Assembly (NCBI GenBank): GCA_965216585.1
Contig: CBDCGC010000003.1
Coordinates: 3,968,001 to 4,032,000 of the forward strand
From: CADEER01 sp965216585
GTDB taxonomy: Bacteria; Desulfobacterota; Binatia; HRBIN30; CADEER01
Length of the DNA stretch: 64,000 nt
Reading direction: 5' to 3'
Under the pieces are notes generated by a model. It searched no databases. It saw only the letters and a list, made by a program, of their open reading frames with translations, and was not told the origin of the DNA. Position 1 is the first letter of the stretch, and each line of letters opens with the position of its first letter. The translations under genes were made by a program, and so were the position numbers. Below, piece after piece: positions 25,902 to 34,461 of the stretch.

Positions 25902-28154
25902 CTACTGGGTTTGTGACGCGCTTGGCGAGTGATTCGCGGTCGCCCCCGCATTTCCCGGCAATCGCGCCGCGACTTCTACACTGGCTACGTCCTTGCCCTC
26001 GTCGTCGGTGATGCGGGTCTCGAAATGCCAGCGACCGATGTCTTCACAGCTCAAGATGAGGAGTGGATTGTCGCCCGCACGGATGGCCAGCGCCAGTCGT
26101 TTCGGCTCGTCCCTCAGGCCGAGGGGTTCGCTGGTCAATTCCTCTCCGTTCAGCCAGATGCGCACGCGATCGGTGCCGTTGATTTCCAGGTTGGCGTCGA
26201 GCGCCCGATCACTGACGATCGTCGTCAGGGCGTAAGCGCACATCCATTCCGGATTGCGGTGGGCGATCTTTTCGGTGCGCCCGTAGGCGCCGTTCAGGTT
26301 GGTGCGGATGAACGGCGCGCGAATCTGCCGCCAGGTGACGCTCTCGCCATCGACGTTGACGATCGGCTCCATGGAGAGTCGGTTGACGTCGATGAACGAC
26401 TTCTCGATGCCGCTGTTGTCTTTGTTGTCGAAAGGACCGAGCGTCAGCCATGCGTCGAGGAAGCGTTTGCGGGACCGGATCTCGGTTACCAGAAAGGTCT
26501 CCTGTCCGCCCGGCGCGATGATCTCCTTCTTGATTTCGTAGTCGTCGAAGTAGTGGAGGTCTCGGCGGCGCAGTGCGTAGAGAATCTTGTCCTTGATTTC
26601 GTAGGCGCCGAAGTGGGCCGGGTCGGCGACGAAGTAGCCCAGGTCGTAGCGGCTGCGTCCTTTGTGAGGATCGAGCTGGCGGTAGAAACGGGCAAAGATC
26701 GGCGGCTGATTGGTGTCGGACGTGCTGATCATCATCAGCTCGTAATCGTCGCGCCGGGATTCCATGTAGCGGATGGCGGGTCCGTAGCCGTACTGAAAAC
26801 CACCCGAGCCGGCGGCGACGTACTTCGGGTACTCTACGAAGTAGAGGTGGAGGTAGTTGCGAACCGCAGGAACGAACGAGAGGGCGGCGAAGGCAGCGAC
26901 CAGGGCGACCTGCATGATGGTACCGACTCTCGACTGGCGCGTCAGCCAACCGAGCAGCCGCAGTGGCTCGACCAGGCCGGTGGCGGCGAGCAGCGCGAAC
27001 GCCCCGGTGCCGACGAAGGAGCGAGAGGCCGAGGGCAGCTCGCGAATCATCGCCGCGCCGACTGGGAAGAGAACCAGCCACAGGAGGATGAGCTTACCGC
27101 GGCGGCTGGGGCGCAGGAGGCAGATCAAGGCGCCGAGGACGATGAGGACCTTGGCGCCCGAGATCCGGTTGTCCTTGGTGGTGATGACTCCGAAGTAGGG
27201 CAACTCGATCGGTCGGTCAAGGGAAATCCAAAGCGGTAGGAGCTCACCGTGGCCTCGCACCGAGTGTCGCTTGATCGGATCGCCCCTGACGAAGAGGAAG
27301 CCGTCCGAGAGATGGCGCCAGTAGTGTTGTTTGAAACGCGGTAGTTGCTTTCTTGCCTGGGCGATGACGGCGCGCGCTCGTTCCTTCAGCGACCCTTCGC
27401 TCGGCACGTCGAGCTTGACCCAGGAGATGTTCTGACCGTATCGCCAGGCGCGCGGCGTGTTCTGGTAGAAGTCGACGAAAGGGTAGGCGACGGCGATGCC
27501 GATCGCGGCGGCGAGCAGGGTCTGCATCCAACGCCGCGCCAGCTCGGGAACGTAGAGGAGCGCGAATCCGGCGATGAGGAGCGGGATGAACACCGCCGAA
27601 ACGGCGTACGAGTAGAGGCACAGGGCCGATGTCGCCGCGGCCAGCGGCAGCGTCTTCCGGCCGCGCGTGTAGAGGAGCAGGAAGAGAATCGTCAGGCTGG
27701 CAAAAAAGCCGAACGAGACGAGCGAGAAGGCGATGCGACTGAATTGAATGTGCCACGGCATGAAGGCGAGGAAGACCGCCGCTGCCAAGCCCACCCACGG
27801 GCCCGAGAGGGCCCAGCCGGCGAAGAAGATGGTCGCCACCGTGGCGGTTCCATAGAGCGCCGCCGGCAAACGCGTCGACAGCTCGTTCAGGCCGAGGACT
27901 TTGACCGCCAGTGCGCCGGGGTAGATGTAGGTCGGATACTTGTACGCGGCGAAGGACCAGAAGAACAACGGCCAGGGTTGGTGATCCTCGGCGATGCCCG
28001 CTTCGGCAATGGCGAAGGAGTTGTAGCCGGAGGCGGCCTCGTCGCAGAACAGACCCGGAGGGTGGTTGCCCAGGTCGTAGAGGCGCAGCGCTGCCGCTGC
28101 GATGACCACGAGGGCGAAGGATGCAAAGACAATTCGTCGCTGACCAGCCGGCAT
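25902..28154 (-). CDS. GT39/ArnT-type membrane glycosyltransferase
   Basis: About 750 residues from the ATG at 28154; the open frame continues to 28379, but this extra part would overlap the divergent sulfotransferase promoter. First transmembrane segment at about 8-25, followed by LYDLGNHPPGLFCDEA, the loop with the catalytic-type Asp-Glu of PMT/ArnT (GT-C) enzymes. About 11-13 transmembrane helices to residue about 445, then a soluble periplasmic C-terminal region. GT-C enzymes transfer sugars from polyprenyl-phosphate donors to lipids or proteins at the outer face of the inner membrane. Donor and acceptor are unknown. The C-terminal end looks like a beta-sandwich, possibly carbohydrate-binding. 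Confidence 0.75.
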   Translation of the reverse strand: MPAGQRRIVFASFALVVIAAAALRLYDLGNHPPGLFCDEAASGYNSFAIAEAGIAEDHQPWPLFFWSFAAYKYPTYIYPGALAVKVLGLNELSTRLPAALYGTATVATIFFAGWALSGPWVGLAAAVFLAFMPWHIQFSRIAFSLVSFGFFASLTILFLLLYTRGRKTLPLAAATSALCLYSYAVSAVFIPLLIAGFALLYVPELARRWMQTLLAAAIGIAVAYPFVDFYQNTPRAWRYGQNISWVKLDVPSEGSLKERARAVIAQARKQLPRFKQHYWRHLSDGFLFVRGDPIKRHSVRGHGELLPLWISLDRPIELPYFGVITTKDNRISGAKVLIVLGALICLLRPSRRGKLILLWLVLFPVGAAMIRELPSASRSFVGTGAFALLAATGLVEPLRLLGWLTRQSRVGTIMQVALVAAFAALSFVPAVRNYLHLYFVEYPKYVAAGSGGFQYGYGPAIRYMESRRDDYELMMISTSDTNQPPIFARFYRQLDPHKGRSRYDLGYFVADPAHFGAYEIKDKILYALRRRDLHYFDDYEIKKEIIAPGGQETFLVTEIRSRKRFLDAWLTLGPFDNKDNSGIEKSFIDVNRLSMEPIVNVDGESVTWRQIRAPFIRTNLNGAYGRTEKIAHRNPEWMCAYALTTIVSDRALDANLEINGTDRVRIWLNGEELTSEPLGLRDEPKRLALAIRAGDNPLLILSCEDIGRWHFETRITDDEGKDVASVEVAARLPGNAGATANHSPSASQTQ

Positions 28155-28366
28155 GTCGTGGAAGCTCAGGGGCCCCAGTGGGTGGGCTCCAGGCCGGGTA
28201 GATTCTCGCCACGGTTCATCGCGCTTTACCTCAAAGAGGTTCACTCCTACCCCAAGCATGTGCCTCCGTCGATTGGAGGTCGCTGCGCAGGTGCGCGAGC
28301 TCGGGTCTTGCTCGAGCTTCTGCGTCGATTGGAATCGTCCCGCCGGTATATGAATAATGCGCTGCC

Positions 28367-29605
28367 ATGCCAGCCGCAAAACAACGACTTCCCTTGCGCC
28401 TGTTCAACGGCGCCGCGCGACTCCTGCGCCGGCTCGGCGTCGGCAGTCGCGGCTTCGCCGCAGATGAACATTGGTTCCACGAGCAAGCGGCGCAGCGGGC
28501 GGGTTGCGACGATTTTGGCGACGAGTCGTATCAGACCGGGTTGCGGATCTTGCTGCAGGCGCTCGACCGCGAGGCGCGCCTGACGCCGTTTGGCCGGATG
28601 TCTCTACGCGCTCAACTGGTCGGAATCCTGGAGAATCGCCTGGTCGCTCAGAGGCACTGGTCGGCCGATCCATCGATTCTCGATAGGCCGATCGAGAAGC
28701 CGATCTTCATTCTCGGTCTGCCGCGCGCCGGTACGACGGCAATGCACCATCTGCTCGGCGCCGACCCGCACAACCAGGTGCTCGAGTACTGGATGGCGTC
28801 GGCACCGCGGCCGCGACCGCCGCGCGATGAGTGGAGCTCTCATCCCCTCTTCAAGAAGGCCGAGCGCGAGCTGGCGACGATGTACTGGCTCGACCCCAGC
28901 CTCAAAGCGGTGCACCTGATGACCGCCGATGGTCCCGAGGAGTGCCGCCACCTACTGCAACAGGGGTTCGCCGACGACACTTTCGCCTGCAACGCGACGA
29001 TTCCGAGCTACTCGGAGTGGTATGCGGGCTGTGACATGCGGCCGGTGTACGAGCAGCACAAGAGACTACTGCAGCTCATTGGCTCGACCGACTCCGGCCG
29101 TGTCTGGTTGCTCAAGTACCCGGTCCACATGGGCAATCTGCGGACGGTCTTGCAGGTGTATCCCGACGCGCGCTTCGTCCAGACGCATCGCGACCCGACC
29201 AAGGTCATACCGTCGGTCTGTTCGCTGGTCGCCGGTTGGCAGGCGATGGCCGAGGAGGATTTCGATCGCATCGAGCTTGGCCGCTGGCAGCTCGAGCTGT
29301 GGTCGAGCCGCTTGAACGACGGCGTTGCGGTTCGCCGGGAGCTCGACGACGGCCGCTTCTTCGACCTCCACTTCGACGATGTGCAAAGCGACCCGGTCGC
29401 CGCCGTACGTCGCATGTACGAGCACTTTGACATCTCCATGAGTGAGGAAGGAGAGGAGCGCATGCGCGCCTGGCGGCAGGAGAATCCCCCCGGAAAGTAC
29501 GGCCGGCACGAGTACACCGCTGCCGACTTCGGTCTCGACGATCGGGTGATGCTCGATGCCTTTGCGCCGTATCTCGAGCATTTCGATGTGCGGGTCGAAA
29601 GATGA
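28367..29605 (+). CDS. PAPS-dependent sulfotransferase family protein
   Basis: 412 residues. The 5'-phosphosulfate loop is FILGLPRAGTTAMHHLL (about 113-129) and the 3'-phosphate binding segment is FVQTHRDPTKVIPSVCS. This matches the Sulfotransfer_3 type, which moves sulfate from PAPS to hydroxyls on lipids, sugars or small molecules. It overlaps the following aminotransferase gene by 4 bases (ATGA), so the two are translated together. A sulfatase is encoded about 6.5 kb further on. Acceptor unknown. Confidence 0.85.
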   Translation: MPAAKQRLPLRLFNGAARLLRRLGVGSRGFAADEHWFHEQAAQRAGCDDFGDESYQTGLRILLQALDREARLTPFGRMSLRAQLVGILENRLVAQRHWSADPSILDRPIEKPIFILGLPRAGTTAMHHLLGADPHNQVLEYWMASAPRPRPPRDEWSSHPLFKKAERELATMYWLDPSLKAVHLMTADGPEECRHLLQQGFADDTFACNATIPSYSEWYAGCDMRPVYEQHKRLLQLIGSTDSGRVWLLKYPVHMGNLRTVLQVYPDARFVQTHRDPTKVIPSVCSLVAGWQAMAEEDFDRIELGRWQLELWSSRLNDGVAVRRELDDGRFFDLHFDDVQSDPVAAVRRMYEHFDISMSEEGEERMRAWRQENPPGKYGRHEYTAADFGLDDRVMLDAFAPYLEHFDVRVER

Positions 29606-30918
29606 CGGCGTCGGAGAAACCGGTGTTTCAACGCCGTGCGCGCTCGCAGCGCGAGGCGGAGTTGCTCGACAAGGGCAAGCTCTACATGCCTGCGGGGCCG
29701 CGCAACCCGACACACTCGCCGCAGCACGCCATCATCGTCGAGCGCGCCCGCGGCGCGCGCATCGAAGATTGCAGCGGCAACGAGTACATCGACTACCTGC
29801 TCGGCTCAGGGCCGATGTTGCTCGGCCACGCCCACCCGGCCGTGGTGGCGGCGGTGCGCGATGCGCTGGAAGGCGGCTCGGCCTATCTGCTGGCCGGCGA
29901 AGCGTGTATCGAGCTGGCGGAGGAAATGGTGCGAGCCATTCCCTGTGCCGACAAGGTGTACTTTCAGAGCACCGGGACGGAGGCGACGTTCTTTGCCCTG
30001 CGCCTCGCCCGCGCCTTTCGCAAACGCGACAAGATTCTCAAATTCGAAGGTGGCTATCACGGCATGCACGACTATGCGCTGGTCAGCACGCAGTGGACCT
30101 TCGCGCCGGAGGACTACCCGCGACCGGTGGCGAATTCGGCCGGCATCCCCGCCAGCGCCCTCGCCGAGGTGTTGGTCGCGCCCTTCAACGACATCGAGAC
30201 GACGGCGCGTATCGTCGAAGAGCATGCCGATGATCTCGCCGCGGTCATCGTCGAACCGATGCAGCGCACGATTCCGCCGCGCAACGGTTTCCTATCCGAT
30301 CTGCGCGAGCTGACCCGGCGTCTGGAGATTCCGTTGATCTTCGACGAAGTGGTCACCGGTTTTCGGCTCGCCTATGGCGGCGCCCAGGAGTACTACGGCG
30401 TCGTTCCCGACCTCTGCGCACTCGGCAAGAGTGTTTCCGGTGGCCACCCGATTGGCGTTCTCGGTGGCCGCGCCGACATCATGGATTGTGCCGGTCCCGA
30501 CAAGCTCATGCGCGGCGAGGGTGTCCTGCTGTCGGGTACGTACAGCGGCAATCCGATCTCGGCGGTAGCCGCACTCGCGACGATGAAGCAGCTGCGCCGG
30601 CCGGGGCTCTACCCGCAACTCTTCGAGCGAGGTCGCCGTTTGATGGAAGGACTCGCCACCGCGGCGGCAGAGCTGGGTGTCGATGCCGTCGTCTCCGGTG
30701 AGCCTCCAGTCTTCGATCTCTGGTTTGGCGGCGGCGATCTGGCCAATCATCGCGATGTCCTGCAGACCGACGGCGGCAAGCGTGCGCGGTTCGCCCAGGC
30801 GCTCATGGACCGCGGCGTCATCAAGGCCCATGAGAAGTTCTTCGTCTCGACCGCCCACAGCGACGCCGACGTCGACCAGACCATCGCTGCGGCGCGAGGT
30901 GCACTGACCGAAGTGTAG
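29602..30918 (+). CDS. Class III aminotransferase, glutamate-1-semialdehyde aminomutase-like
   Basis: 438 residues. PLP enzyme with STGTEATFFALRLARA, FEGGYHG, the Asp of IFDEVVTGFRLAYGGAQE and the PLP lysine K276 in ALGKSVSGGHPIG. These segments are those of GSA aminomutase (HemL) and its many relatives. The genome makes ALA by the C5 route (hemA above) and needs a HemL, but none lies in the hem operon. This gene is instead coupled to a sulfotransferase, so a separate amino-sugar or amino-alcohol role is equally possible. The family is sure, the substrate is not. Confidence 0.8.
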   Translation: MTASEKPVFQRRARSQREAELLDKGKLYMPAGPRNPTHSPQHAIIVERARGARIEDCSGNEYIDYLLGSGPMLLGHAHPAVVAAVRDALEGGSAYLLAGEACIELAEEMVRAIPCADKVYFQSTGTEATFFALRLARAFRKRDKILKFEGGYHGMHDYALVSTQWTFAPEDYPRPVANSAGIPASALAEVLVAPFNDIETTARIVEEHADDLAAVIVEPMQRTIPPRNGFLSDLRELTRRLEIPLIFDEVVTGFRLAYGGAQEYYGVVPDLCALGKSVSGGHPIGVLGGRADIMDCAGPDKLMRGEGVLLSGTYSGNPISAVAALATMKQLRRPGLYPQLFERGRRLMEGLATAAAELGVDAVVSGEPPVFDLWFGGGDLANHRDVLQTDGGKRARFAQALMDRGVIKAHEKFFVSTAHSDADVDQTIAAARGALTEV

Positions 30919-30964
30919 GTGTCTGCCTGCCGCCCGAGAGCGCATACCGCCGCTGACCCGGGTG

Positions 30965-31561
30965 TCAGGCGGTGAGCAACTCGGCGCGGACGACGTAGCG
31001 CAGTGGTCCCCCGGGTTGGATGGCGTCGAAGGGGTAGCAGGTGAGGAGGGTCAGGGTGGTGTCGCCGGTGTCGTCGAGAACCCGAACCGCATCGTCGTAG
31101 ACGATGTGGCGGGCGGTGACGCGAAAACGCTGGCGGTCTCCGGCAGGTGTCTCCAGGGTGAGCACTTCGCCGGGGAGGATGTAGCGGAGGAACGAGAAGT
31201 GCGTGTCGCGATGACCGCTGAAGACGCAGTTGCCATCGCTGCCGGGCGATGCGGTTCCGTCGATGTGTCCGGGACCAAAGGCGAGGGTTCGGCCGCTCGC
31301 CCCGGCGAGGACGATGAGGTCGATGTCGCGCTCCGGCATGCGCAGCCGCGCAATCGGCCACGTGTCCGCCCATGGCCACGGTTTGACTCGCCTTTCACCG
31401 GCCGCCGTTTTGTCCCATGCGCGCGCCAGGAGTACCTGGGCCGCGATTGCTTTGATGGGAATCCACATCGCGTTCACAGCCAGCACCGCGGCGACGGCGA
31501 TCGTCGCCAGCGCCAGTCGCCGGCGTGCTTGGTAGTCGTTTTCGATCGGTAGCTCGAGCAT
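30965..31561 (-). CDS. Sortase of the proteobacterial dedicated sortase system
   Basis: 198 residues from ATG 31561, which has GGAGGGG 5 bases before it (TTG 31582 overlaps the upstream stop and is an alternative). N-terminal membrane anchor (about 15-43), then the sortase beta-barrel with catalytic His117 in FSGHRDTHFSFL, Cys175 in TLLTCYPF and Arg188 in PLRYVVRA. Lies 17 bases after its presumed sole substrate, the VIT/vWA protein ending in LPRTA. It would cleave between Thr and Ala and link the substrate at the cell envelope. This matches the class of single-substrate sortases known from Gram-negative, often marine, bacteria. Confidence 0.88.
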   Translation of the reverse strand: MLELPIENDYQARRRLALATIAVAAVLAVNAMWIPIKAIAAQVLLARAWDKTAAGERRVKPWPWADTWPIARLRMPERDIDLIVLAGASGRTLAFGPGHIDGTASPGSDGNCVFSGHRDTHFSFLRYILPGEVLTLETPAGDRQRFRVTARHIVYDDAVRVLDDTGDTTLTLLTCYPFDAIQPGGPLRYVVRAELLTA

Positions 31562-31578
31562 GATCCCCTCCATGGTCT

Positions 31579-33591
31579 TCAACCGGCGGTGCCGGTGAGC
31601 GTTCGCGATCGCCGCGGGTAGAGCAGCGCGGCGAAGAGTGACAGAGCCAAGGCGATGAGTGCGTGCAGCACCGCCGGCGTTGCCGTGCGCGGAAGTGTGC
31701 CGGCCGGGTGGTTGAGCGGCAGGGCTCGTTGGCGTGCCATTCCGGGCGGTGCGGTTGCCGATACGTCGATGGCGACGAGGCTGGTGTATTGCGAGACCAG
31801 ATTGTGTTCCATCGCCAGCTCGATGACCTCTTCACGCACCTCGTCGCGGTCGGCGCCGAGAGCTAGATCGTCCATCAGGGACTCGATCTTCTGGCGCGCC
31901 CACAGGCGCCCGATCCCTTTGTCGGTACCCGGCCGCAACACGGGCGTCAGCTCCTCGGTGGCGGACCAGGGTTGGTCACCGGTCTTGCCGGTGACCTCGA
32001 CCGTCTCCGGCAAGTAGGCGAGACGGGCGGTCACCACCAGGGGTTCGCCGCGGTAGAGATCGGGTGTGACGCGCGGAAACGTCTGTGGCCGTCCGGCGAG
32101 GTCGTTCCAATCGATATCGACGTCGGTCGCGGCGGCGCTTTCCAGTTTTTCGAAGAGCTCGTCCATGCGCTCGCTCATCTCTTCGACCGTGCTGATCGTG
32201 GTGTAGGTGCCGCGGCCGAAGTAGGCGGCCTTGCGCATGAAGTGGGAGTTCGGTGCCGAGCCGATGCCGACGGTGAAAAGTCGCGTGTCGCCGAGATCGT
32301 CGGCGACCTGGCGGAAGATCTCGGCTTCGTTGCCGACGGCGCCGTCGGTGATGAAGACGACCTGGCGAACCTCCGGCGGCGCTCCACTCGGCATCAGGGC
32401 GAGCTCGAGTGCGTCGGCGATGTTGGTGCCGCCGTCGGCGCTCAATCCATCGACGAAGGCCCGCGCTTCTTCGATGGTGTCGGCCGATGCGGCGACGCTG
32501 CGGCCGAAGAGGGAGTGCGCTTCGGAGTCGAAGTCGATGACGTCGAACCAATCCCCGGGGCGCAACTCGTCGAGCGCCAGGAGCAGCGACATTTTTGCCT
32601 GCTCGATCGGGTTGCCTCCCATCGACCCGGAGGAATCGATGACCAGCACGACCTCGCGCTCGATCGTTTCGGCAATCTCTTCTTCGCTCGGCGGCAGAAC
32701 CATCAACAGCGCGTAGACGTCGCCCTCGACTTCTTCGTGAAAGACCGCGGTGGTGGGCGAGGTGCCGAGCTCGGGCCGCCAGGCGAGTACGAAGTCGCGA
32801 TCGGCAAAGGTGTCGTTGCGCAGCGTGATCAGGTGGCCAGCCGCGTCGATTTCAGCGCTGTCGATTTGATGGGTTGGGCTGTAGATGGCGCGCAGCGGGA
32901 CGCCGGCGTCGAGGCCCACTTCGAGGCGAACGGGGTTGATCGGATCGCCGGCGCGGATCGCTGAGCCGATTGGGTCGGCGGCGCTCTCGAGCGCTGCTGG
33001 GGTGGTCACCCCCTCGTCGGAAATCGGCGCTGCAAAGCGGGATGCGACGACGGTGGGGAAGCGCAGGCGGAATTCTCCGTTGTCGTAGCGCGCCAGGTGT
33101 TGCAGCTCGATGTCGATTTCGATGGATTCGTCGGGCCCGATGTTGGCGATGCTGGTTTGGAAGACGTTCGGGCGTTCTTGCTCGACGAGGGAAGCCTTGA
33201 CGCCGCGGTCGCGCGCCTTTTCGTAGGTCTGTCGCGCCCGCTGGCGCTCCTGGATTCTCCCTTCGATCACCCGATCGCCGACGTACATGACGAGATGGTC
33301 CACTGCCGCCCCTTCCGGCAGTGGAAAGACGTAGGTGCCTTCGACCCACTCGTCGCTCGGGTTGTGGAAGCGTTGCGTGACGCGGGTGCGCGCGATCGTG
33401 CCGGATACGGAGATGTCGATGTCCGTCTTCAGCACCGGAGCGACGGTGCAACCGGCTTCATCGCGCAGCATCAGGCTGCCGCCGTCTTCTCGATCTGGCT
33501 GGCACTGCGCCGGCGCGCTGCCTGCTCCCAGCGCGATCAGCGCCAGTGAAAGGAATAGGATGGGTCGTCTGGGTCTGGTGTGGGTTTTCAC
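31579..33591 (-). CDS. VIT and vWA domain sortase-target protein
   Basis: 670 residues from GTG 33591, preceded by GGAGGAGC; the open frame upstream overlaps the divergent regulator gene and is not coding. Signal peptide (1-28), VIT domain (about 45-170), and a vWA domain with the MIDAS motif VLVIDSSGSMGGNP and later GGTNIADAL and FITDGAVGNE. The C-terminus has LPRTA (633-637), a hydrophobic helix and YPRRSR, a standard sortase signal. VIT-vWA proteins resemble inter-alpha-trypsin inhibitor heavy chains and bind metal and protein ligands. Its gene lies directly before the sortase and divergent from the response regulator. Role of the anchored protein is unknown. Confidence 0.9.
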   Translation of the reverse strand: MKTHTRPRRPILFLSLALIALGAGSAPAQCQPDREDGGSLMLRDEAGCTVAPVLKTDIDISVSGTIARTRVTQRFHNPSDEWVEGTYVFPLPEGAAVDHLVMYVGDRVIEGRIQERQRARQTYEKARDRGVKASLVEQERPNVFQTSIANIGPDESIEIDIELQHLARYDNGEFRLRFPTVVASRFAAPISDEGVTTPAALESAADPIGSAIRAGDPINPVRLEVGLDAGVPLRAIYSPTHQIDSAEIDAAGHLITLRNDTFADRDFVLAWRPELGTSPTTAVFHEEVEGDVYALLMVLPPSEEEIAETIEREVVLVIDSSGSMGGNPIEQAKMSLLLALDELRPGDWFDVIDFDSEAHSLFGRSVAASADTIEEARAFVDGLSADGGTNIADALELALMPSGAPPEVRQVVFITDGAVGNEAEIFRQVADDLGDTRLFTVGIGSAPNSHFMRKAAYFGRGTYTTISTVEEMSERMDELFEKLESAAATDVDIDWNDLAGRPQTFPRVTPDLYRGEPLVVTARLAYLPETVEVTGKTGDQPWSATEELTPVLRPGTDKGIGRLWARQKIESLMDDLALGADRDEVREEVIELAMEHNLVSQYTSLVAIDVSATAPPGMARQRALPLNHPAGTLPRTATPAVLHALIALALSLFAALLYPRRSRTLTGTAG

Positions 33592-33735
33592 GTTGCTCCT
33601 CCGTTTCTCTGTGCGGGCTTCGGTTTCAGGACGAAATACGATCGAGAACCCCGCTCGGTGGGGCAGCGGTGTGGAAACTCTGTGACCAGATGTGGCGAAA
33701 TTGTGCAGAAGCTCTCGGATCCGGGCGCGGCGGTG

Positions 33736-33741
33736 TACAAT
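33736..33741 (+). promoter_or_regulatory. Candidate -10 of the regulator gene, leaderless start
   Basis: TACAAT ends only 6 bases before the ATG at 33748 and no Shine-Dalgarno sequence is present. Transcription starting about 7 bases downstream would begin at or next to the A of the ATG. A -35 match at the usual distance is not obvious. Leaderless translation is inferred from spacing only. Confidence 0.35.
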
Positions 33742-33747
33742 GCGCGC

Positions 33748-34461
33748 ATGAAGGAGAGCCGTATCGCCGTCGTCGACGACGAAGAGAGCATCCGTGAAAC
33801 CGTCGGTCTGGCCCTGCGCCGGGAGGGCTACCTGGTGCAGGCTTACGAGGACGGGGCGGCCGCCTGGGATGCCATGGAGCGAGATCTGCCCGACCTCATC
33901 GTCGCCGACATTCTGATGCCGCGCATGGACGGGCTCGAGCTCTGCCGGCGTATCCGCGCCGCCAGCGAAGAGACGCCAATCATCTTTCTCACCTCGCGCG
34001 ACGAGGAGCTCGATCGAGTCCTCGGGCTCGAGATCGGCGCCGACGACTATCTCTGCAAGCCGTTTTCGGTGCGCGAGCTGACGGCGCGGGTGAAGGTCTT
34101 GCTGCGCCGCCTGGCGCTGCTGCGACGGCGCGGTGCCGCCGCCGACGACGAAGAAGAGGTGTGGCAACTCGGTGATCTGCGCTTGGACTTGCGGCGCTAT
34201 CAGGCCACCTGGCGCGGTGAAATGGTGAGCTTGACGGTGACCGAGTTTCTCTTGCTGCGCGCCTTGAGCCGTCGTCCGGGTCATGTGAAATCGCGCCACC
34301 AGCTCATGGAGGCTGCGTATCCGAACGACGCCTACGTGAGTGAGCGGACGATCGACAGCCACATCAAACGGGTGCGCCGCAAGCTTGCCGACATCGACCC
34401 CGAGCTGTCGCCGATCGAGACGGTGCACGGCCTCGGTTACCGCTATCGAGAGGGCGAATGA
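33748..34461 (+). CDS. OmpR-family response regulator of the dedicated sortase system
   Basis: 237 residues. Receiver domain with the acidic pair D10/D11, phospho-acceptor D54 in VADILMPRMDG, and K in YLCKPFS. The C-terminal winged helix (about 140-235) includes RYQATWRGEMVSLTVTEFLLL and SERTIDSHIKRVRRKL. Overlaps its kinase by 4 bases (ATGA) and is divergent from the sortase target. Dedicated sortase loci of this type are known to include such a regulator and kinase, so it probably controls the sortase pair across the shared 156-bp promoter region. Confidence 0.9.
   Translation: MKESRIAVVDDEESIRETVGLALRREGYLVQAYEDGAAAWDAMERDLPDLIVADILMPRMDGLELCRRIRAASEETPIIFLTSRDEELDRVLGLEIGADDYLCKPFSVRELTARVKVLLRRLALLRRRGAAADDEEEVWQLGDLRLDLRRYQATWRGEMVSLTVTEFLLLRALSRRPGHVKSRHQLMEAAYPNDAYVSERTIDSHIKRVRRKLADIDPELSPIETVHGLGYRYREGE

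Noticed and set aside
33592..34428. N-terminal extension of the VIT/vWA frame
   Set aside because: It runs antisense to the response regulator; GTG 33591 has a ribosome binding site and begins a signal peptide.
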